This document shows, in pieces, positions 7,377 to 17,097 of a stretch of DNA of 64,000 nucleotides. The DNA comes from Amaricoccus sp. (GTDB taxonomy: Bacteria; Pseudomonadota; Alphaproteobacteria; Rhodobacterales; Rhodobacteraceae): assembly GCF_017993425.1 (NCBI RefSeq), contig NZ_JAGOMQ010000001.1, forward strand, positions 153,755-217,754, given 5' to 3'. A model generated the notes under the pieces. That model searched no databases, was not told where the DNA came from, and saw only the letters and a program-made list of their open reading frames with translations. Each line of letters begins with the position of its first letter. Positions within the stretch are counted from its first letter, which is position 1. The position numbers and the translations under genes were made by a program.

Positions 7377-8657
7377 ATGCCGACCTGGCGCGATCTCGGG
7401 ATCGCCGCGGCCGTCGTCGGCGGAACCGCCGCCCTCGCCGTCGGCCTCGCCCTGCCGGCGCTCGCCGCGCTCGTGCTCGGCGGCGCGGCGGGCATCGCGC
7501 TGGCCGTGGCGACGGGCGGCGCGCGGGCCGGCGGCGAGGCCGTCGCGCCGGCGGGCGCGCACGCCGCGCCGCCCGGCGCGACGGGATCGCCGGCGGGCGC
7601 GACGGGATCGCCGCCGGGAGGGCTGATCGCGCGGATCCCCTCGCCGCTGCTGGTGATCGGGCCGACGGGGCGCATCGCCTACGCCAATCCCGCGGCGCTC
7701 CGCACCCTGCCGCGGCTGCAGGAGGGCGCGCATTTCGCCAGCCTGATCCGCGCGCCGGCCTTCGTCGAGGCGGTGAGCGCCACCCTCGTCGACAGCGGCG
7801 AGCGCAGCCTCGAGTTCGCCACGCGGGAGGGCGCCGCGGAGCGGGTCTTCGACGCGCGGGTCGGGCTCCTGCCGCCGGACGCGGGCTTCGGCCGCGAGGG
7901 CCATGCGCTCGTCCTGATCGAGGACCGCACCGAGGCCCGGCGCGTCGAGCAGCTGCGCACCGACTTCATCGCCAACGCCAGCCACGAGCTGCGCACCCCG
8001 CTCGCCTCGGTGCTCGGCTACATCGAGACGCTGCAGAACCACGCGAAGGACGATCCCGCGGCGCGCGAGCGCTTCCTCGCCATCATGGCCCGCGAGGCCG
8101 GGCGGATGCGCCGGCTCGTCGACGACCTGATGTCGCTGTCGCGCATCGAGATGAGCGAGCACCTGCGCCCGGCGGCGGCGGTCTCGCTCAACGCCATCGC
8201 GGCGGAGACCGCCGCCGCGGCGGCGCCGCTCGCGGAGAGGGAGGGCGTGACGCTGCGGGTCGAGCTCGCGCCCGAGGGCGCGACCGTGCTCGGCGACCGC
8301 GACCAGCTGGCGCAGGTCTTCGCCAACCTCGTCGACAACGCGGTGAAGTACGCCGGCCCGGGCAGCACGGTGCGCGTGCTCGCCGCCGAGGCGAGCCCCG
8401 CCCAGCCGGGCCGCCACGGGGTCTGCGTCGCCGACGACGGTCCCGGCATCCCGCGCGAGCACCTGCAGCGGCTGACGGAGCGGTTCTACCGGGTGAACGC
8501 CGCGGCAAGCCGCGCCAAAGGCGGCACCGGGCTCGGCCTCGCCATCGTCAAGCACATCCTGAACCGCCACCAGGGCCGCATCGAGATCGCCTCGACCCCG
8601 GGCAAGGGGGCGGCGTTCACCGTCTGGCTGCCGCGCGCCGAGACTGCCGCGGACTGA
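7377..8657 (+). CDS. phoR: PhoR-type sensor histidine kinase
   Basis: 426 residues from the ATG at 7377, chosen over one at 7341 because GGAGG stands directly upstream. Two hydrophobic segments at residues 8-45 anchor it in the membrane with no sizeable periplasmic domain, as in PhoR. A low-complexity linker follows (GATGSPAGATGSPPGG). Then come a PAS-like domain (about 85-180), a HisKA domain with the phosphorylated H203 in NASHELRTPL, and an ATPase domain (NLVDNAVKYA, DDGPGIP, GGTGLGLAIV). It would phosphorylate PhoB when phosphate is scarce. PhoU and PhoB follow after a repeat element. The pstSCAB genes, which usually lie between phoR and phoU in this group, are absent here. Confidence 0.88.
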   Translation: MPTWRDLGIAAAVVGGTAALAVGLALPALAALVLGGAAGIALAVATGGARAGGEAVAPAGAHAAPPGATGSPAGATGSPPGGLIARIPSPLLVIGPTGRIAYANPAALRTLPRLQEGAHFASLIRAPAFVEAVSATLVDSGERSLEFATREGAAERVFDARVGLLPPDAGFGREGHALVLIEDRTEARRVEQLRTDFIANASHELRTPLASVLGYIETLQNHAKDDPAARERFLAIMAREAGRMRRLVDDLMSLSRIEMSEHLRPAAAVSLNAIAAETAAAAAPLAEREGVTLRVELAPEGATVLGDRDQLAQVFANLVDNAVKYAGPGSTVRVLAAEASPAQPGRHGVCVADDGPGIPREHLQRLTERFYRVNAAASRAKGGTGLGLAIVKHILNRHQGRIEIASTPGKGAAFTVWLPRAETAAD

Positions 8658-8664
8658 GGGGGGC

Positions 8665-8986
8665 GCACAGGGCCTTGCGACGGGGAAGCGAGCGCCGCGC
8701 CCGTGGCAGGCCGCGACGGCGCCGCCAGACGGATTTGACCCGTGGCAAATCCGTCCGCGCTCGCCCCTCGGGGGGCGAGCGCGTTGCCGCGCTCGCCGGG
8801 GCGATCACGGACGGATTGCGCGCTCCCGGAGAAATCTGCGCTCCTCACGGCCTCCGCGCGCAACCGCGCTCCAGCCGTCGGCGCGGCGAAAGCAGGGCTT
8901 TCGCTTGTCGCGCCGTGGCCTCGCGGGCAAGCCCGCTTCGGTCGATCGGAGGCCCCTCCGGGCGCGCGGGCGTCGTCCGGGGCACG
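8665..8986 (+). mobile_element. MITE-like element, copy 2 (forward), diverged ends
   Basis: The conserved core runs from GCCAGACGGATTTGACCCG (8724) to GCCCGCTTCGGTCG (8944) and has all internal hairpins of the family. The ends (near GCACAGGG and CGTCGTCCGGGGCACG) are only weakly recognisable, and no clear target duplication remains, so this looks like an old copy. It fills most of the 443-base gap between phoR and phoU. Confidence 0.7.
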
Positions 8987-9100
8987 CGGCCCCGCGAGGT
9001 TCACAAAACCGTCGCATCCCTGCAATAATCGTGTCGCCGGCCGGGATATACTCGCGGCCCAGGCAACAGGGAGGACCGCGGCGCGCCGCGGTCGGACGCG

Positions 9101-9802
9101 ATGGCGCATATCGTCTCCAGCTTCGACGAGGATCTCGTCCAGGTGCAGGCGCGGATCTCCGAGATGGGCGGGCTCTGCGAGGAGCTGCTCTCCAAGGCGC
9201 TCGAATCCGTGCAGAACCGCGACGCCCGCCTCGCGCGGGAGGTGATCGAGCGCGACCGGGCGCTCGACGCGCTCGAATCCGCGCTCGAGGAGCAGGTGGT
9301 CAAGGTGATCGCGCTGCGCCAGCCGATGGCGGCGGACCTGCGCGTGCTGATCTCGGCGATGAAGATCGCCAACACGCTGGAGCGGATCGGCGACCTCGCC
9401 AAGAACATCGCCAAGCGGGCGATCCCGCTCTCCTCCTCGCGCACGGTGAAGCTCACCAACTCGATCGTGCGTATGGGGCGGGCGACGCTGGCGCAGCTCT
9501 CCGACGTGCTGAACGCCCATGCCTCGCGCGACGTCGACCTCGCGGTGCAGATCTGGAACCAGGACTACGAGATCGACGAGATGTACAACGCGATCTTCCG
9601 CGAGCTCGTCACCTACATGGTCGAGGACAGCCGGCTGATCGGCGTCGGCGCGCACCTGCTGTTCCTCGCCAAGAACCTCGAGCGGATCGGCGACCACACC
9701 ACGCACATCTCGGAGATGGTCTACTATATAGTGACGGGCCAGCGCCTCGGCGACGACCGCCCCAAGGGCGAGCCGAGCGGCATCGAGTTCGTCGGCGAGT
9801 AA
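9101..9802 (+). CDS. phoU: Phosphate signalling regulator PhoU
   Basis: 233 residues with the two tandem three-helix PhoU domains. The repeated motif is visible twice: MKIANTLERIGDLAKNIAKR and LFLAKNLERIGDHTTHISEM. The length is normal. PhoU links the Pst transporter to the PhoR kinase and keeps the Pho regulon off when phosphate is plentiful. It is followed after 12 bases by phoB. The upstream region has TTCACAAAACCGTCGCA near 8999-9015, at best a weak match to a Pho box. Confidence 0.93.
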   Translation: MAHIVSSFDEDLVQVQARISEMGGLCEELLSKALESVQNRDARLAREVIERDRALDALESALEEQVVKVIALRQPMAADLRVLISAMKIANTLERIGDLAKNIAKRAIPLSSSRTVKLTNSIVRMGRATLAQLSDVLNAHASRDVDLAVQIWNQDYEIDEMYNAIFRELVTYMVEDSRLIGVGAHLLFLAKNLERIGDHTTHISEMVYYIVTGQRLGDDRPKGEPSGIEFVGE

Positions 9803-9814
9803 GGGGGCGGGGCG

Positions 9815-10510
9815 ATGTGCGCCAAGGTGCTGGTGGTCGAGGACGAGGAGGCGATCAGCCACCTCCTCGCCTACAACCTCGAGAAGGAGGGCTTCTCGGT
9901 CGCGACCTGCGCCGACGGCGACGACGCGCTGACCGCGGTCGACGAGGAGAAGCCCGACCTCGTGCTGATGGACTGGATGCTGCCGAACGTCTCGGGGGTC
10001 GAGCTGTGCCGGCGGATGCGGATGGGCGCGGAGACCCGCGAGATCCCGGTGATCCTGCTGACCGCGCGGGGCGAGGAGGAGGACCGGGTGCGCGGGCTCG
10101 ACGTCGGCGCCGACGACTACGTGACGAAGCCGTTCTCGATGTCGGAGCTGGTGGCGCGGGTGCGCGCGGTGCTGCGGCGGACCGCGCCGGCGCTCGCGGG
10201 CGACGTGGCGAGCTTCGCCGACCTCGTGCTCGACCGGCAGAACTGCCGGGTGCGGCGGGGCAAGCGCGACGTGCATCTCGGGCCGACCGAGTTCCGCCTG
10301 CTCGACGTGCTGTTGCAGCGGCCGGGCCGGGTCTACTCGCGGGAGCAGCTGCTCGACCGGGTCTGGGGGCAGGACGTCTACGTGGAGATCCGCACGGTGG
10401 ACGTGCATATCGGCCGGCTGCGCAAGGCGCTCAACCGGGGCGGCGATCGCGACCCGATCCGCACGGTGCGCGCGACGGGCTATGCGCTGGACGAGACCTA
10501 CGCCGGCTGA
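9815..10510 (+). CDS. phoB: Phosphate regulon response regulator PhoB
   Basis: 231 residues: a receiver domain (1-120) with acidic residues VEDEE, the phosphoacceptor D53 in LVLMDWMLPN, T in LLTARG and K in VTKPFS, and an OmpR/PhoB winged-helix output domain (about 130-230, LGPTEFRLLDVLLQRPGRV and VDVHIGRLRKAL). It activates phosphate-starvation genes. It is the last gene of the phoU-phoB unit and is followed by a strong hairpin. Confidence 0.94.
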   Translation: MCAKVLVVEDEEAISHLLAYNLEKEGFSVATCADGDDALTAVDEEKPDLVLMDWMLPNVSGVELCRRMRMGAETREIPVILLTARGEEEDRVRGLDVGADDYVTKPFSMSELVARVRAVLRRTAPALAGDVASFADLVLDRQNCRVRRGKRDVHLGPTEFRLLDVLLQRPGRVYSREQLLDRVWGQDVYVEIRTVDVHIGRLRKALNRGGDRDPIRTVRATGYALDETYAG

Positions 10511-10529
10511 TCGCCCGGGGGACGAATAA

Positions 10530-10559
10530 CCCCCGGCCGATTGTCGCCTCGGCCGGGGG
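10530..10559 (+). terminator. Hairpin after phoB
   Basis: CCCCCGGCCGA (10530-10540) pairs perfectly with TCGGCCGGGGG (10549-10559) over 11 bp with an 8-base loop, 20 bases after the phoB stop. No T-run follows, as is common in GC-rich genomes. The remaining gap to gcrA (to 10753) shows a few small GC-rich repeats and no gene. Confidence 0.65.
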
Positions 10560-10753
10560 CACCTCGCCGGTATGGTTCGCAGTTCAATAAAATCTTATCA
10601 ACAATGTATCTGGACCGGAGCACGAGCCGGGGCGAGTCGCATCCACCATTTGATGTATGCCGCGCATCATTCTTGCGCGGCGGCGGGTCTCAACCGCGAG
10701 GCGATCGCCCGGGGGGAGCGTCCCGGGGGGCAAGGCGATCGCGCGGGGGCCGG

Positions 10754-11341
10754 TCAGCGGCCTCCGGCGCGGCGGTCGCGGCGGGCGGACATCGGCTGGA
10801 AGGCGACCGCGACATGGGTCTCGCAATAGGGCTTGCCGGCGACGCAGGGCAGGCCGCAGAACCAGAAATCGTCGGTGGCCGGGTCGCCGATCGGCCATTT
10901 GCAGGTGCGCTCGGTCAGCTGCATCAGGGTGAGGCGGCGGGCCTTCTTGGCGACCTCGGCGAGGTTCGCGAGCGCCTCCGGGCTGATCTCCGAGCCGGCG
11001 GGCGGCAGCGGCTGGCCGTTGACGGCGACGGGCGGCTTCGGCCGGGCGGGGCTCGCCAGCGGCTCGCGGGCGCGGGGCTGGGCGGCCTCGAGGGGGACGG
11101 CCTCGACGGCGGCTTCCGTCTCGGCGGCGGGCGCGGCGGCGGCCTCGGCGGCGTGGCCGGGGGCGTCGCCGTCCTCGAGGCGCTCGCCGTTCGGGCCGCG
11201 GTTCGACAGGCCGAGCCGGTGGACCTTGCCGATGACGGCGTTGCGGGTGACGCCGCCGAGCTCGCGGGCGATCTGGCTCGCGCTCTTTCCCTCGGCCCAC
11301 ATGGCCTTCAGCGTCTCGACGCGTTCGTCGGTCCAGGACAT
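10754..11341 (-). CDS. gcrA: Cell-cycle regulator GcrA
   Basis: 195 residues from the ATG at 11341 (a GTG lies one codon upstream). The N-terminus MSWTDERVETLKAMWAEGKS and the helix-turn-helix SQIARELGGVTRNAVIGKVH are diagnostic for GcrA. A low-complexity A/E/P-rich linker (about 70-120) precedes the conserved C-terminal region with CKWPIGDPATDDFWFCG and CETH, which binds the sigma-70 domain 2 of RNA polymerase. GcrA acts with GANTC methylation by CcrM to time cell-cycle transcription in alphaproteobacteria. It is transcribed alone, convergent with phoB. Confidence 0.95.
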   Translation of the reverse strand: MSWTDERVETLKAMWAEGKSASQIARELGGVTRNAVIGKVHRLGLSNRGPNGERLEDGDAPGHAAEAAAAPAAETEAAVEAVPLEAAQPRAREPLASPARPKPPVAVNGQPLPPAGSEISPEALANLAEVAKKARRLTLMQLTERTCKWPIGDPATDDFWFCGLPCVAGKPYCETHVAVAFQPMSARRDRRAGGR

Positions 11342-11610
11342 CACGGCGGGCTCCCTCGCTCATCGGCACGAAACCCGGGCGGAGGGCCAGGTCCCGAAGG
11401 TCGCTCATTCTAGCCGCCGGGGCGGCGGACACAACCCGGGCTGCTGCGCGGCCTCGGCGGCCCTTGTCCCGAAACGACACGCCGACCGGAAAACGACGCC
11501 TGTTCTGACGGGGACGGACGCGCGCCGCGGCGATTCCGCGGGGATCATCGCCGCGGGGCGCGGCGGGACGCGGGGCGGGAAACGCCGGGGCCGGCGCAAG
11601 GGGGGACGGG

Positions 11611-14600
11611 ATGGCCACTTTCATCGTGACGAACAATGCCGACAGCGGCGCGGGATCGCTCCGGCAGGCGGCGCTCGACGCGAACGCCAGCGGCGGCGCG
11701 GACACGATCAGCTTCGACGCGGGCTTCTTCGACGGCGAGGCGGCGGACGTGATCCGGCTGACCGGCGGCCCGATCAACGTAAGCGGGGAGCTGACCATCG
11801 ACGGCGGCGCGGCGCGCGTCGTCATCACCGGCGACGCGAACGGCGACGACGTGGTCGGCGCCGACGGGATAACGGACGTCGACGCCTCCGGCGCGGCGCT
11901 CCTCGACGACAACAGCCGCATCTTCGAGGGCGCCGCGACGCTGACGCTCGACGGCCTCACGCTGACCGGCGGCCGGACGACGGCGGACACCAGCCATGGC
12001 GGCGCGGTCGCCGTGAACGTGGTGACGCTGGTCAATTCCACGATCGCGGGCAACAGCACCGCCGGCGATTTCTCGCGCGGCGGCGGGATCGTCGCCTACG
12101 TGCTGCATGTGGAGAACAGCGAGATCCGCGACAACCGGACGTCGGGCTTCGCAGCGAACGGCGGGGGCGCGTTCGTGTTCACCTCGGCCGAGATCGTCGG
12201 CAGCACGATCAGCGGCAATGCGGCGACCGGATACGTCGCCTATGGCGGCGGCCTCTACGCGGTGACGGCGACCCTCGCCAACAGCACGGTGAGCGGCAAC
12301 CGCGTGACGGGCGCGCTCGGCTTAGGCGGCGGGATCGCCGGCGACTTCGCCGAGCTGACCAGCACCACGGTGACCGGCAACGCCGCCACCGGAGCCAATA
12401 GCGCGGCCGGGGGCATCTTCGTCGCGAACTTCGAGCTGACCGACAGCATCGTGCTCGGCAACGTCGCGACGAACGTCGCGTCCAGCGAGATCGGCGGCAA
12501 TGCGACCCTCGCCGGCGGCAACATCGTCGGCACGAACCTCTTCGACGGGACGGACGACGTGGGCGACGTGACCGCGGCCGACGTCTACGCCGAGACGGCG
12601 GCGATCGCGCCCGGGGTGCTGGCGGGCGTCCTCGCCGACAACGGCGGGCCGACGCGGACGGTGCTGATCCGCGCCGGCGGCGCGGCGGTGGATGCGGGCG
12701 GGACGACGGCGCTCGCGACCGACCAGCGCGGCGAGGCGCGGGTCTCGGGCGACGCGGCCGACCTCGGGGCGGTCGAGCTGCAGCGCGAGGCGGGCGGCCT
12801 CGTGGTGACGACGGCCGCGGACGTGGTGGACGCCTTCGACGGGCTGACCTCGCTGCGCGAGGCGGTGGCCTTCGCCGACGCGCAGGCGGGGGCGGACACG
12901 ATCACCTTCGACGCCTCGGTCTTCGACGGCGAGGCTGCGGACGTCATCCGGTTGACCGGCGGGCAGATCGGGATCGCCGGGGCGCTGACCATCGACGGCG
13001 GGGCTGCGCGGGTGGTGATCACCAGCGACGCGGGCGGGAACGACGTGGTCGACGCGCGGGGGATCACCGACGTCGACGCGAGCCTCGCGGCGGGGGGCAT
13101 GGACGACAACGGGCGGATCTTCGCCGCGACGGCGGCGCTGACGCTCGACGGGCTGGTCCTGACCGGCGGGCGGGCGTTCGGGCAGGGCGGCGCGGCGATC
13201 GGCCGCGGCGGCGCGATCCACGGCACGGACGTGACGCTGATCGACAGCGAGATCGCGGGGAACGTCGTGACGGCCTATATCGGGTCGGGCGGCGCCGTTT
13301 ACGCCACCGGAACGCTGCGGCTCACCGGCAGCACGGTGAGCGGCAACGCCGTCATCGGCGCCTACGCCGGCGGCGGCGGCGCCTTCGCCGACAGCGCCAT
13401 CCTCGTCAACTCGACGATCAGCGGCAACCGCGCGACGGGAGGCGACGGGGGCTACGGCGGGGGCGTCCTCACGCGGAACTCGCTCTCGGCGCAGAACGTC
13501 ACGGTCACCGGCAACAGCGTCGAGGGCGACACCGCGATCGGGGCGGGGCTTCTGGCCAGCGGGACGCTGACGCTCGCCGACAGCATCGTGCTTGGCAACC
13601 ACGGGGCCGACGGGGCCTTCGGGTTCGGGTCGACGGCGCTCGTCGGCGGCAACATCCTCGACGGCGACCTCCTCGACGGATCGACCGACGTGGGCGACGT
13701 GACCGCCGCGGCGGTGTTCGCCCAGACGGCGGAGATCGCGCCCGGGGTGCTGGCGGGCGTGCTGGCCGACAATGGCGGGCCGACGCGGACGGTGGCGATC
13801 CTCGCGGACGGGCCGGCGGCGGGGGCGGCGGATCCGGCGAGCGCGACGGCCGCGGACCAGCGCGGGGAGGCCCGCGACGCGGCGCCGGACCTCGGGGCCT
13901 ACGAGGCGGCGCAGCCGGATCTGGAGAAGGCGGGCACGATCGGCTTCGCGCTGCTGCAGATCGACACCAACGGCAAGGCGAAGGGCGGCGCGATCAACGC
14001 GCCGGCGCCGGCGGAGCTGAACGACATCGACCCGGCCTGGGTGCGCCCGGCGTCGAAGGGCCTCGCGTTCCGCCAGCTCGTCGCGCTCGTCGACGACGAC
14101 GGCGATCCGGGGACGGGCGCGGCGGCGCTGAAGGGCTTCGACGCGGCGATGAACCTCTCGGACGCGGGCAAGGCCGGGCGGGTGACCTCGCTCGCCGTCG
14201 ACAACGGCGGCGACGATCCGGTGCTGGTGCGGGGCTGGGGCCGGATCGCCCGCGACGACGCGGGCGACCTGACCGACGCGGTGCGCTTCGACGCCGGGCG
14301 CGGCTTCGGGCTCGACAACGCCCGCGACGGCTCGACCATGGCGCGCTGGCTCAACAATGGGGACTCGCTCGACTTCGCGCTGGCCGACGCCGAGATCGCC
14401 GCGGCGCGCTTCACCGTCGCGGTCCGCAACGCCGACGGGCGGAGCGCCACCCGCGAGACCGCGACGCTCGCGCTCGACTTCGACGGCGACGCCATCGTCG
14501 AGCGGAGCGGCCGCGGCTTCGACACCGACGCGCTCGTGCTGATCGGCGTCCACAACCGCGAGACGGTGGAGATCGACTTCCTGGCCGAGGAGATCCGGGT

Positions 14601-14742
14601 GGCCGGCGCGCTGGTGGGCGGGGTCGGCGCGGGGTTCTGGGACGCCTTCGCGGCCGAGGGCTCGGACAACCTGACGATCGGCACGCGCGCCGACGACCGG
14701 GTGGGGCTGGCGCTGTCGGGGCTGGAGCTCGACTATGTCTGA
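11611..14742 (+). CDS. Large beta-helix protein with internal duplication, probably secreted
   Basis: 1043 residues with no signal peptide. Two long homologous halves (about 1-390 and 395-780) share the same blocks: [58 protein letters not shown], and [19 protein letters not shown]. Each half contains short N.T..GN steps typical of right-handed parallel beta-helices (choice-of-anchor Q type proteins). The last 260 residues are different, rich in D, A and G, and match nothing I know. Such proteins are usually exported surface or extracellular molecules; the absence of an N-terminal signal suggests a type I route, which is an inference. It stands alone, with about 270 bases before it that hold nothing recognisable. 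Confidence 0.8.
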   Translation: MATFIVTNNADSGAGSLRQAALDANASGGADTISFDAGFFDGEAADVIRLTGGPINVSGELTIDGGAARVVITGDANGDDVVGADGITDVDASGAALLDDNSRIFEGAATLTLDGLTLTGGRTTADTSHGGAVAVNVVTLVNSTIAGNSTAGDFSRGGGIVAYVLHVENSEIRDNRTSGFAANGGGAFVFTSAEIVGSTISGNAATGYVAYGGGLYAVTATLANSTVSGNRVTGALGLGGGIAGDFAELTSTTVTGNAATGANSAAGGIFVANFELTDSIVLGNVATNVASSEIGGNATLAGGNIVGTNLFDGTDDVGDVTAADVYAETAAIAPGVLAGVLADNGGPTRTVLIRAGGAAVDAGGTTALATDQRGEARVSGDAADLGAVELQREAGGLVVTTAADVVDAFDGLTSLREAVAFADAQAGADTITFDASVFDGEAADVIRLTGGQIGIAGALTIDGGAARVVITSDAGGNDVVDARGITDVDASLAAGGMDDNGRIFAATAALTLDGLVLTGGRAFGQGGAAIGRGGAIHGTDVTLIDSEIAGNVVTAYIGSGGAVYATGTLRLTGSTVSGNAVIGAYAGGGGAFADSAILVNSTISGNRATGGDGGYGGGVLTRNSLSAQNVTVTGNSVEGDTAIGAGLLASGTLTLADSIVLGNHGADGAFGFGSTALVGGNILDGDLLDGSTDVGDVTAAAVFAQTAEIAPGVLAGVLADNGGPTRTVAILADGPAAGAADPASATAADQRGEARDAAPDLGAYEAAQPDLEKAGTIGFALLQIDTNGKAKGGAINAPAPAELNDIDPAWVRPASKGLAFRQLVALVDDDGDPGTGAAALKGFDAAMNLSDAGKAGRVTSLAVDNGGDDPVLVRGWGRIARDDAGDLTDAVRFDAGRGFGLDNARDGSTMARWLNNGDSLDFALADAEIAAARFTVAVRNADGRSATRETATLALDFDGDAIVERSGRGFDTDALVLIGVHNRETVEIDFLAEEIRVAGALVGGVGAGFWDAFAAEGSDNLTIGTRADDRVGLALSGLELDYV

Positions 14743-14771
14743 CGCCGCCGTCTGACGCGGGGGAAGCGCGT

Positions 14772-15479
14772 TCAGAGCGCCGCCAGCGCCGCGAGCATCC
14801 CGGCGCGGTCGGGCCGCGGCGCGATCACCCGGCGGAGCGGCTCCGGCGCGGCGTGGGCCGCGTCGGCGGCGGCGCTGAGCGAGACGAGCGTCACCCCGCC
14901 GAGCGGCCAGCCCGCCGCCCGCGCCGCCGCCGCGAAGAGCGCCGCCGAGCGCGGCGAGAACGCCGTGGCCACCGAGACGCCGCCGGCGGCGAGGAGCGCC
15001 GCCGCGTCGGGCGGCGGGGGCACGGCGACCTGCTCGTAGAGCTCGAGCGCCCGCGCCGCCGCGCCGGCCGCGCGCAGCCGCCCGACCAGGTCGCCCGCGG
15101 CATGGACGCCGCGCACATGCACGAGATCGCCCGCCCCCGGCCGCGCCCGGGCCAGCGCCAGCCGGGCCAGCGCCTCGACGTCGCCGCCGGCCGATTCCGC
15201 CGCGAGCCCCGCCGCCCGCGCCGCCTCGGCGGTCATGTCGCCGACGCAGAGCGCCGGCAGGCCCCGCTCGGCGCTCGCCGCGGCGAAGGCCTCGACCCCG
15301 TTCGCCGAGGAGAACAGCAGCGCCTGCGCGCCCGCGAGATCGACCGGCGCCGTCCGCGGCGCGATGGCGAGGAGCGGCGCGAGCACCGGCGCGAACCGCC
15401 CGGGCAGCGCCGCCTCGACCGCCGCCGCGAAGGCCTCCGCCTGCGGGCGCGGCCGGGTGATCAGCAACCTCCGCGCCAT
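14772..15479 (-). CDS. hemD: Uroporphyrinogen-III synthase
   Basis: 235 residues. The N-terminus [20 protein letters not shown], the central [13 protein letters not shown] and the C-terminal half with [11 protein letters not shown] and [10 protein letters not shown] fit the two-lobed HemD fold. HemD cyclises hydroxymethylbilane to uroporphyrinogen III in haem, chlorophyll and cobalamin synthesis. It starts 57 bases from the divergent tsaD, the usual arrangement in Rhodobacterales. The sequence family is weakly conserved, so the call rests partly on gene order. Confidence 0.85.
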   Translation of the reverse strand: MARRLLITRPRPQAEAFAAAVEAALPGRFAPVLAPLLAIAPRTAPVDLAGAQALLFSSANGVEAFAAASAERGLPALCVGDMTAEAARAAGLAAESAGGDVEALARLALARARPGAGDLVHVRGVHAAGDLVGRLRAAGAAARALELYEQVAVPPPPDAAALLAAGGVSVATAFSPRSAALFAAAARAAGWPLGGVTLVSLSAAADAAHAAPEPLRRVIAPRPDRAGMLAALAAL

Positions 15480-15536
15480 GCCCGGCCCCTCCCCTCGCTT
15501 GCGCTCGCCGCGGCCCGGGTGCTACGCCCGACCCCT

Positions 15537-16718
15537 GTGCCACGCAACCGCGGAGTCCGCCCCCTGGCGCGCGACATCATCCAGATCGAGGAGGACGCGC
15601 CCGCGAGAACGCAGGGCGGGCGGGAGATCGTCCTCCTCGGGCTCGAGAGCACCTGCGACGACACCGCCGCCGCGCTGGTCCGCGCCCGCCCCGGCGCGCC
15701 CATGGGCGAGATCCTCGGCCGCGCCGCCCGCGGCCAGCGCGAGCTGCACGCGGCCTTCGGCGGCGTCGTCCCCGAGATCGCCGCCCGCGCCCATGCCGAG
15801 CGGCTCGACACGGTGACGGCCGAGGCGCTGGCCGACGCCGGCCTCGGCCTCGACGCGGTGGACGCCGTCGCCGTCGCCGCCGGGCCGGGGCTGATCGGCG
15901 GCGTGCTGGCCGGGGTGATGTTCGCCAAGGGCCTCGCCGCCGCGCGCAGCCTGCCGCTCGTCGGGGTCAACCACCTCGCCGGCCATGCGCTGACCCCGCG
16001 CCTCGTCGCCGACCTCGGCTTCCCCTACCTCGTGCTGCTCGTCTCCGGCGGCCATTGCCAGTTCCTCGCCGTCGACGGGCCGGAGCGCTTCCGCCGCCTC
16101 GGTGGCACCATCGACGACGCGCCGGGCGAGGCTTTCGACAAGGTGGCGAAGCTCCTCGGCCTGCCGCAGCCCGGCGGGCCCGAGGTCGAGGCCGCGGCGG
16201 CCGCCGGCGACCCCGGCCGCTTCGACCTGCCCCGGCCGCTCCTCGACCGCGAGGGCTGCGACCTGTCGTTCTCCGGGCTCAAGACCGCCGCGCGTCGCGC
16301 CCGCGACCGCCTGACCGAGACGCAGGGCGGCCTTACCCGCGCCGACCGCGCCGACCTCTGCGCCAGCTTCCAGGCCGCGGTCGCCGACACCCTCGCCGAA
16401 AAGTCGCGCCGGGCGCTCGCCGCCTTCGCCGCCGAGCGGCCCGGCGCGCCGCTCGCCTTCGCCGTCGCCGGCGGGGTCGCCGCCAACGCGGCGATCCGCG
16501 CCGCGCTCGCCCGGGTCGCCGACGACGCCGGCGCCCGCTTCCTCGCGCCGCCGCTGGCGCTCTGCGGCGACAACGGCGCCATCGTCGCCTGGGCGGCCGC
16601 CGAGCGCCTCGCCGTCCGCGGCCCCGACGACATGAGCCTCGCCGCCCGCCCGCGCTGGCCGCTCGACACGAAGGCCGCCCCGATGCTCGGCGCCGGCCGC
16701 AAGGGCGCCAAGGCATGA
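15537..16718 (+). CDS. tsaD: tRNA threonylcarbamoyladenosine transferase TsaD
   Basis: 393 residues from a GTG at 15537, the only plausible start before the conserved part; this gives about 30 extra N-terminal residues. Key motifs are [15 protein letters not shown], the metal-binding [41 protein letters not shown] and [12 protein letters not shown]. TsaD transfers the threonylcarbamoyl group to A37 of ANN-decoding tRNAs together with TsaB and TsaE. The next gene of the conserved cluster, gpsA, is separated by a MITE-like element. Confidence 0.95.
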   Translation: MPRNRGVRPLARDIIQIEEDAPARTQGGREIVLLGLESTCDDTAAALVRARPGAPMGEILGRAARGQRELHAAFGGVVPEIAARAHAERLDTVTAEALADAGLGLDAVDAVAVAAGPGLIGGVLAGVMFAKGLAAARSLPLVGVNHLAGHALTPRLVADLGFPYLVLLVSGGHCQFLAVDGPERFRRLGGTIDDAPGEAFDKVAKLLGLPQPGGPEVEAAAAAGDPGRFDLPRPLLDREGCDLSFSGLKTAARRARDRLTETQGGLTRADRADLCASFQAAVADTLAEKSRRALAAFAAERPGAPLAFAVAGGVAANAAIRAALARVADDAGARFLAPPLALCGDNGAIVAWAAAERLAVRGPDDMSLAARPRWPLDTKAAPMLGAGRKGAKA

Positions 16719-16724
16719 GGGGCG

Positions 16725-17033
16725 CCACGGGACCGGGGAGCCCACGTCCGGTCCGGGACAGGTCGCGCCGTCGAAGCCCGACGGATTTGACCCGCGGCAA
16801 ATCCGTCCGCGCTCGCCCCTGCGGGGGGCGAGCGCGTCGCCGCGCTCGCCGGGGCGCTCACGGACGGATTGCGCGCTACGGGGAAATCTGCGCCCCTGAC
16901 GGCCTCCGCGCCAACGCGCTCCGGCCGTCGGCGCGGCGAAAGCAGTGCTTTCGCCTGTCGCGCCGTAACCTCGCGGGCAAGGCCCGCTTCGGACGTTCGG
17001 CGCCACCCGGCTCCAGCACGGACGCCCCGTGCC
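16725..17033 (+). mobile_element. MITE-like element, copy 3 (forward), diverged ends
   Basis: The core from GCCCGACGGATTTGACCCG (16776) to GCCCGCTTCGGACG (16994) matches the family closely, including the hairpin around GACGGATTTG and the GGCGAGCGCG palindrome. Ends are degenerate (CACGGGACCGGGGAG on the left, GACGCCCCGTGCC on the right) and no target duplication is clear. It occupies the 379-base gap between tsaD and gpsA, which normally are close together. Confidence 0.7.
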
Positions 17034-17097
17034 GGGCGGCGCGCATGCACCCGCCGCACGCCTCCCCCCGCCCGGCCTGCCCCCGGGAGCCCCGCGC

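Noticed and set aside
8999-9015. Possible Pho box before phoU (TTCACAAAACCGTCGCA)
   Set aside because: Only a partial match to the two half-sites; not strong enough to list as a site.
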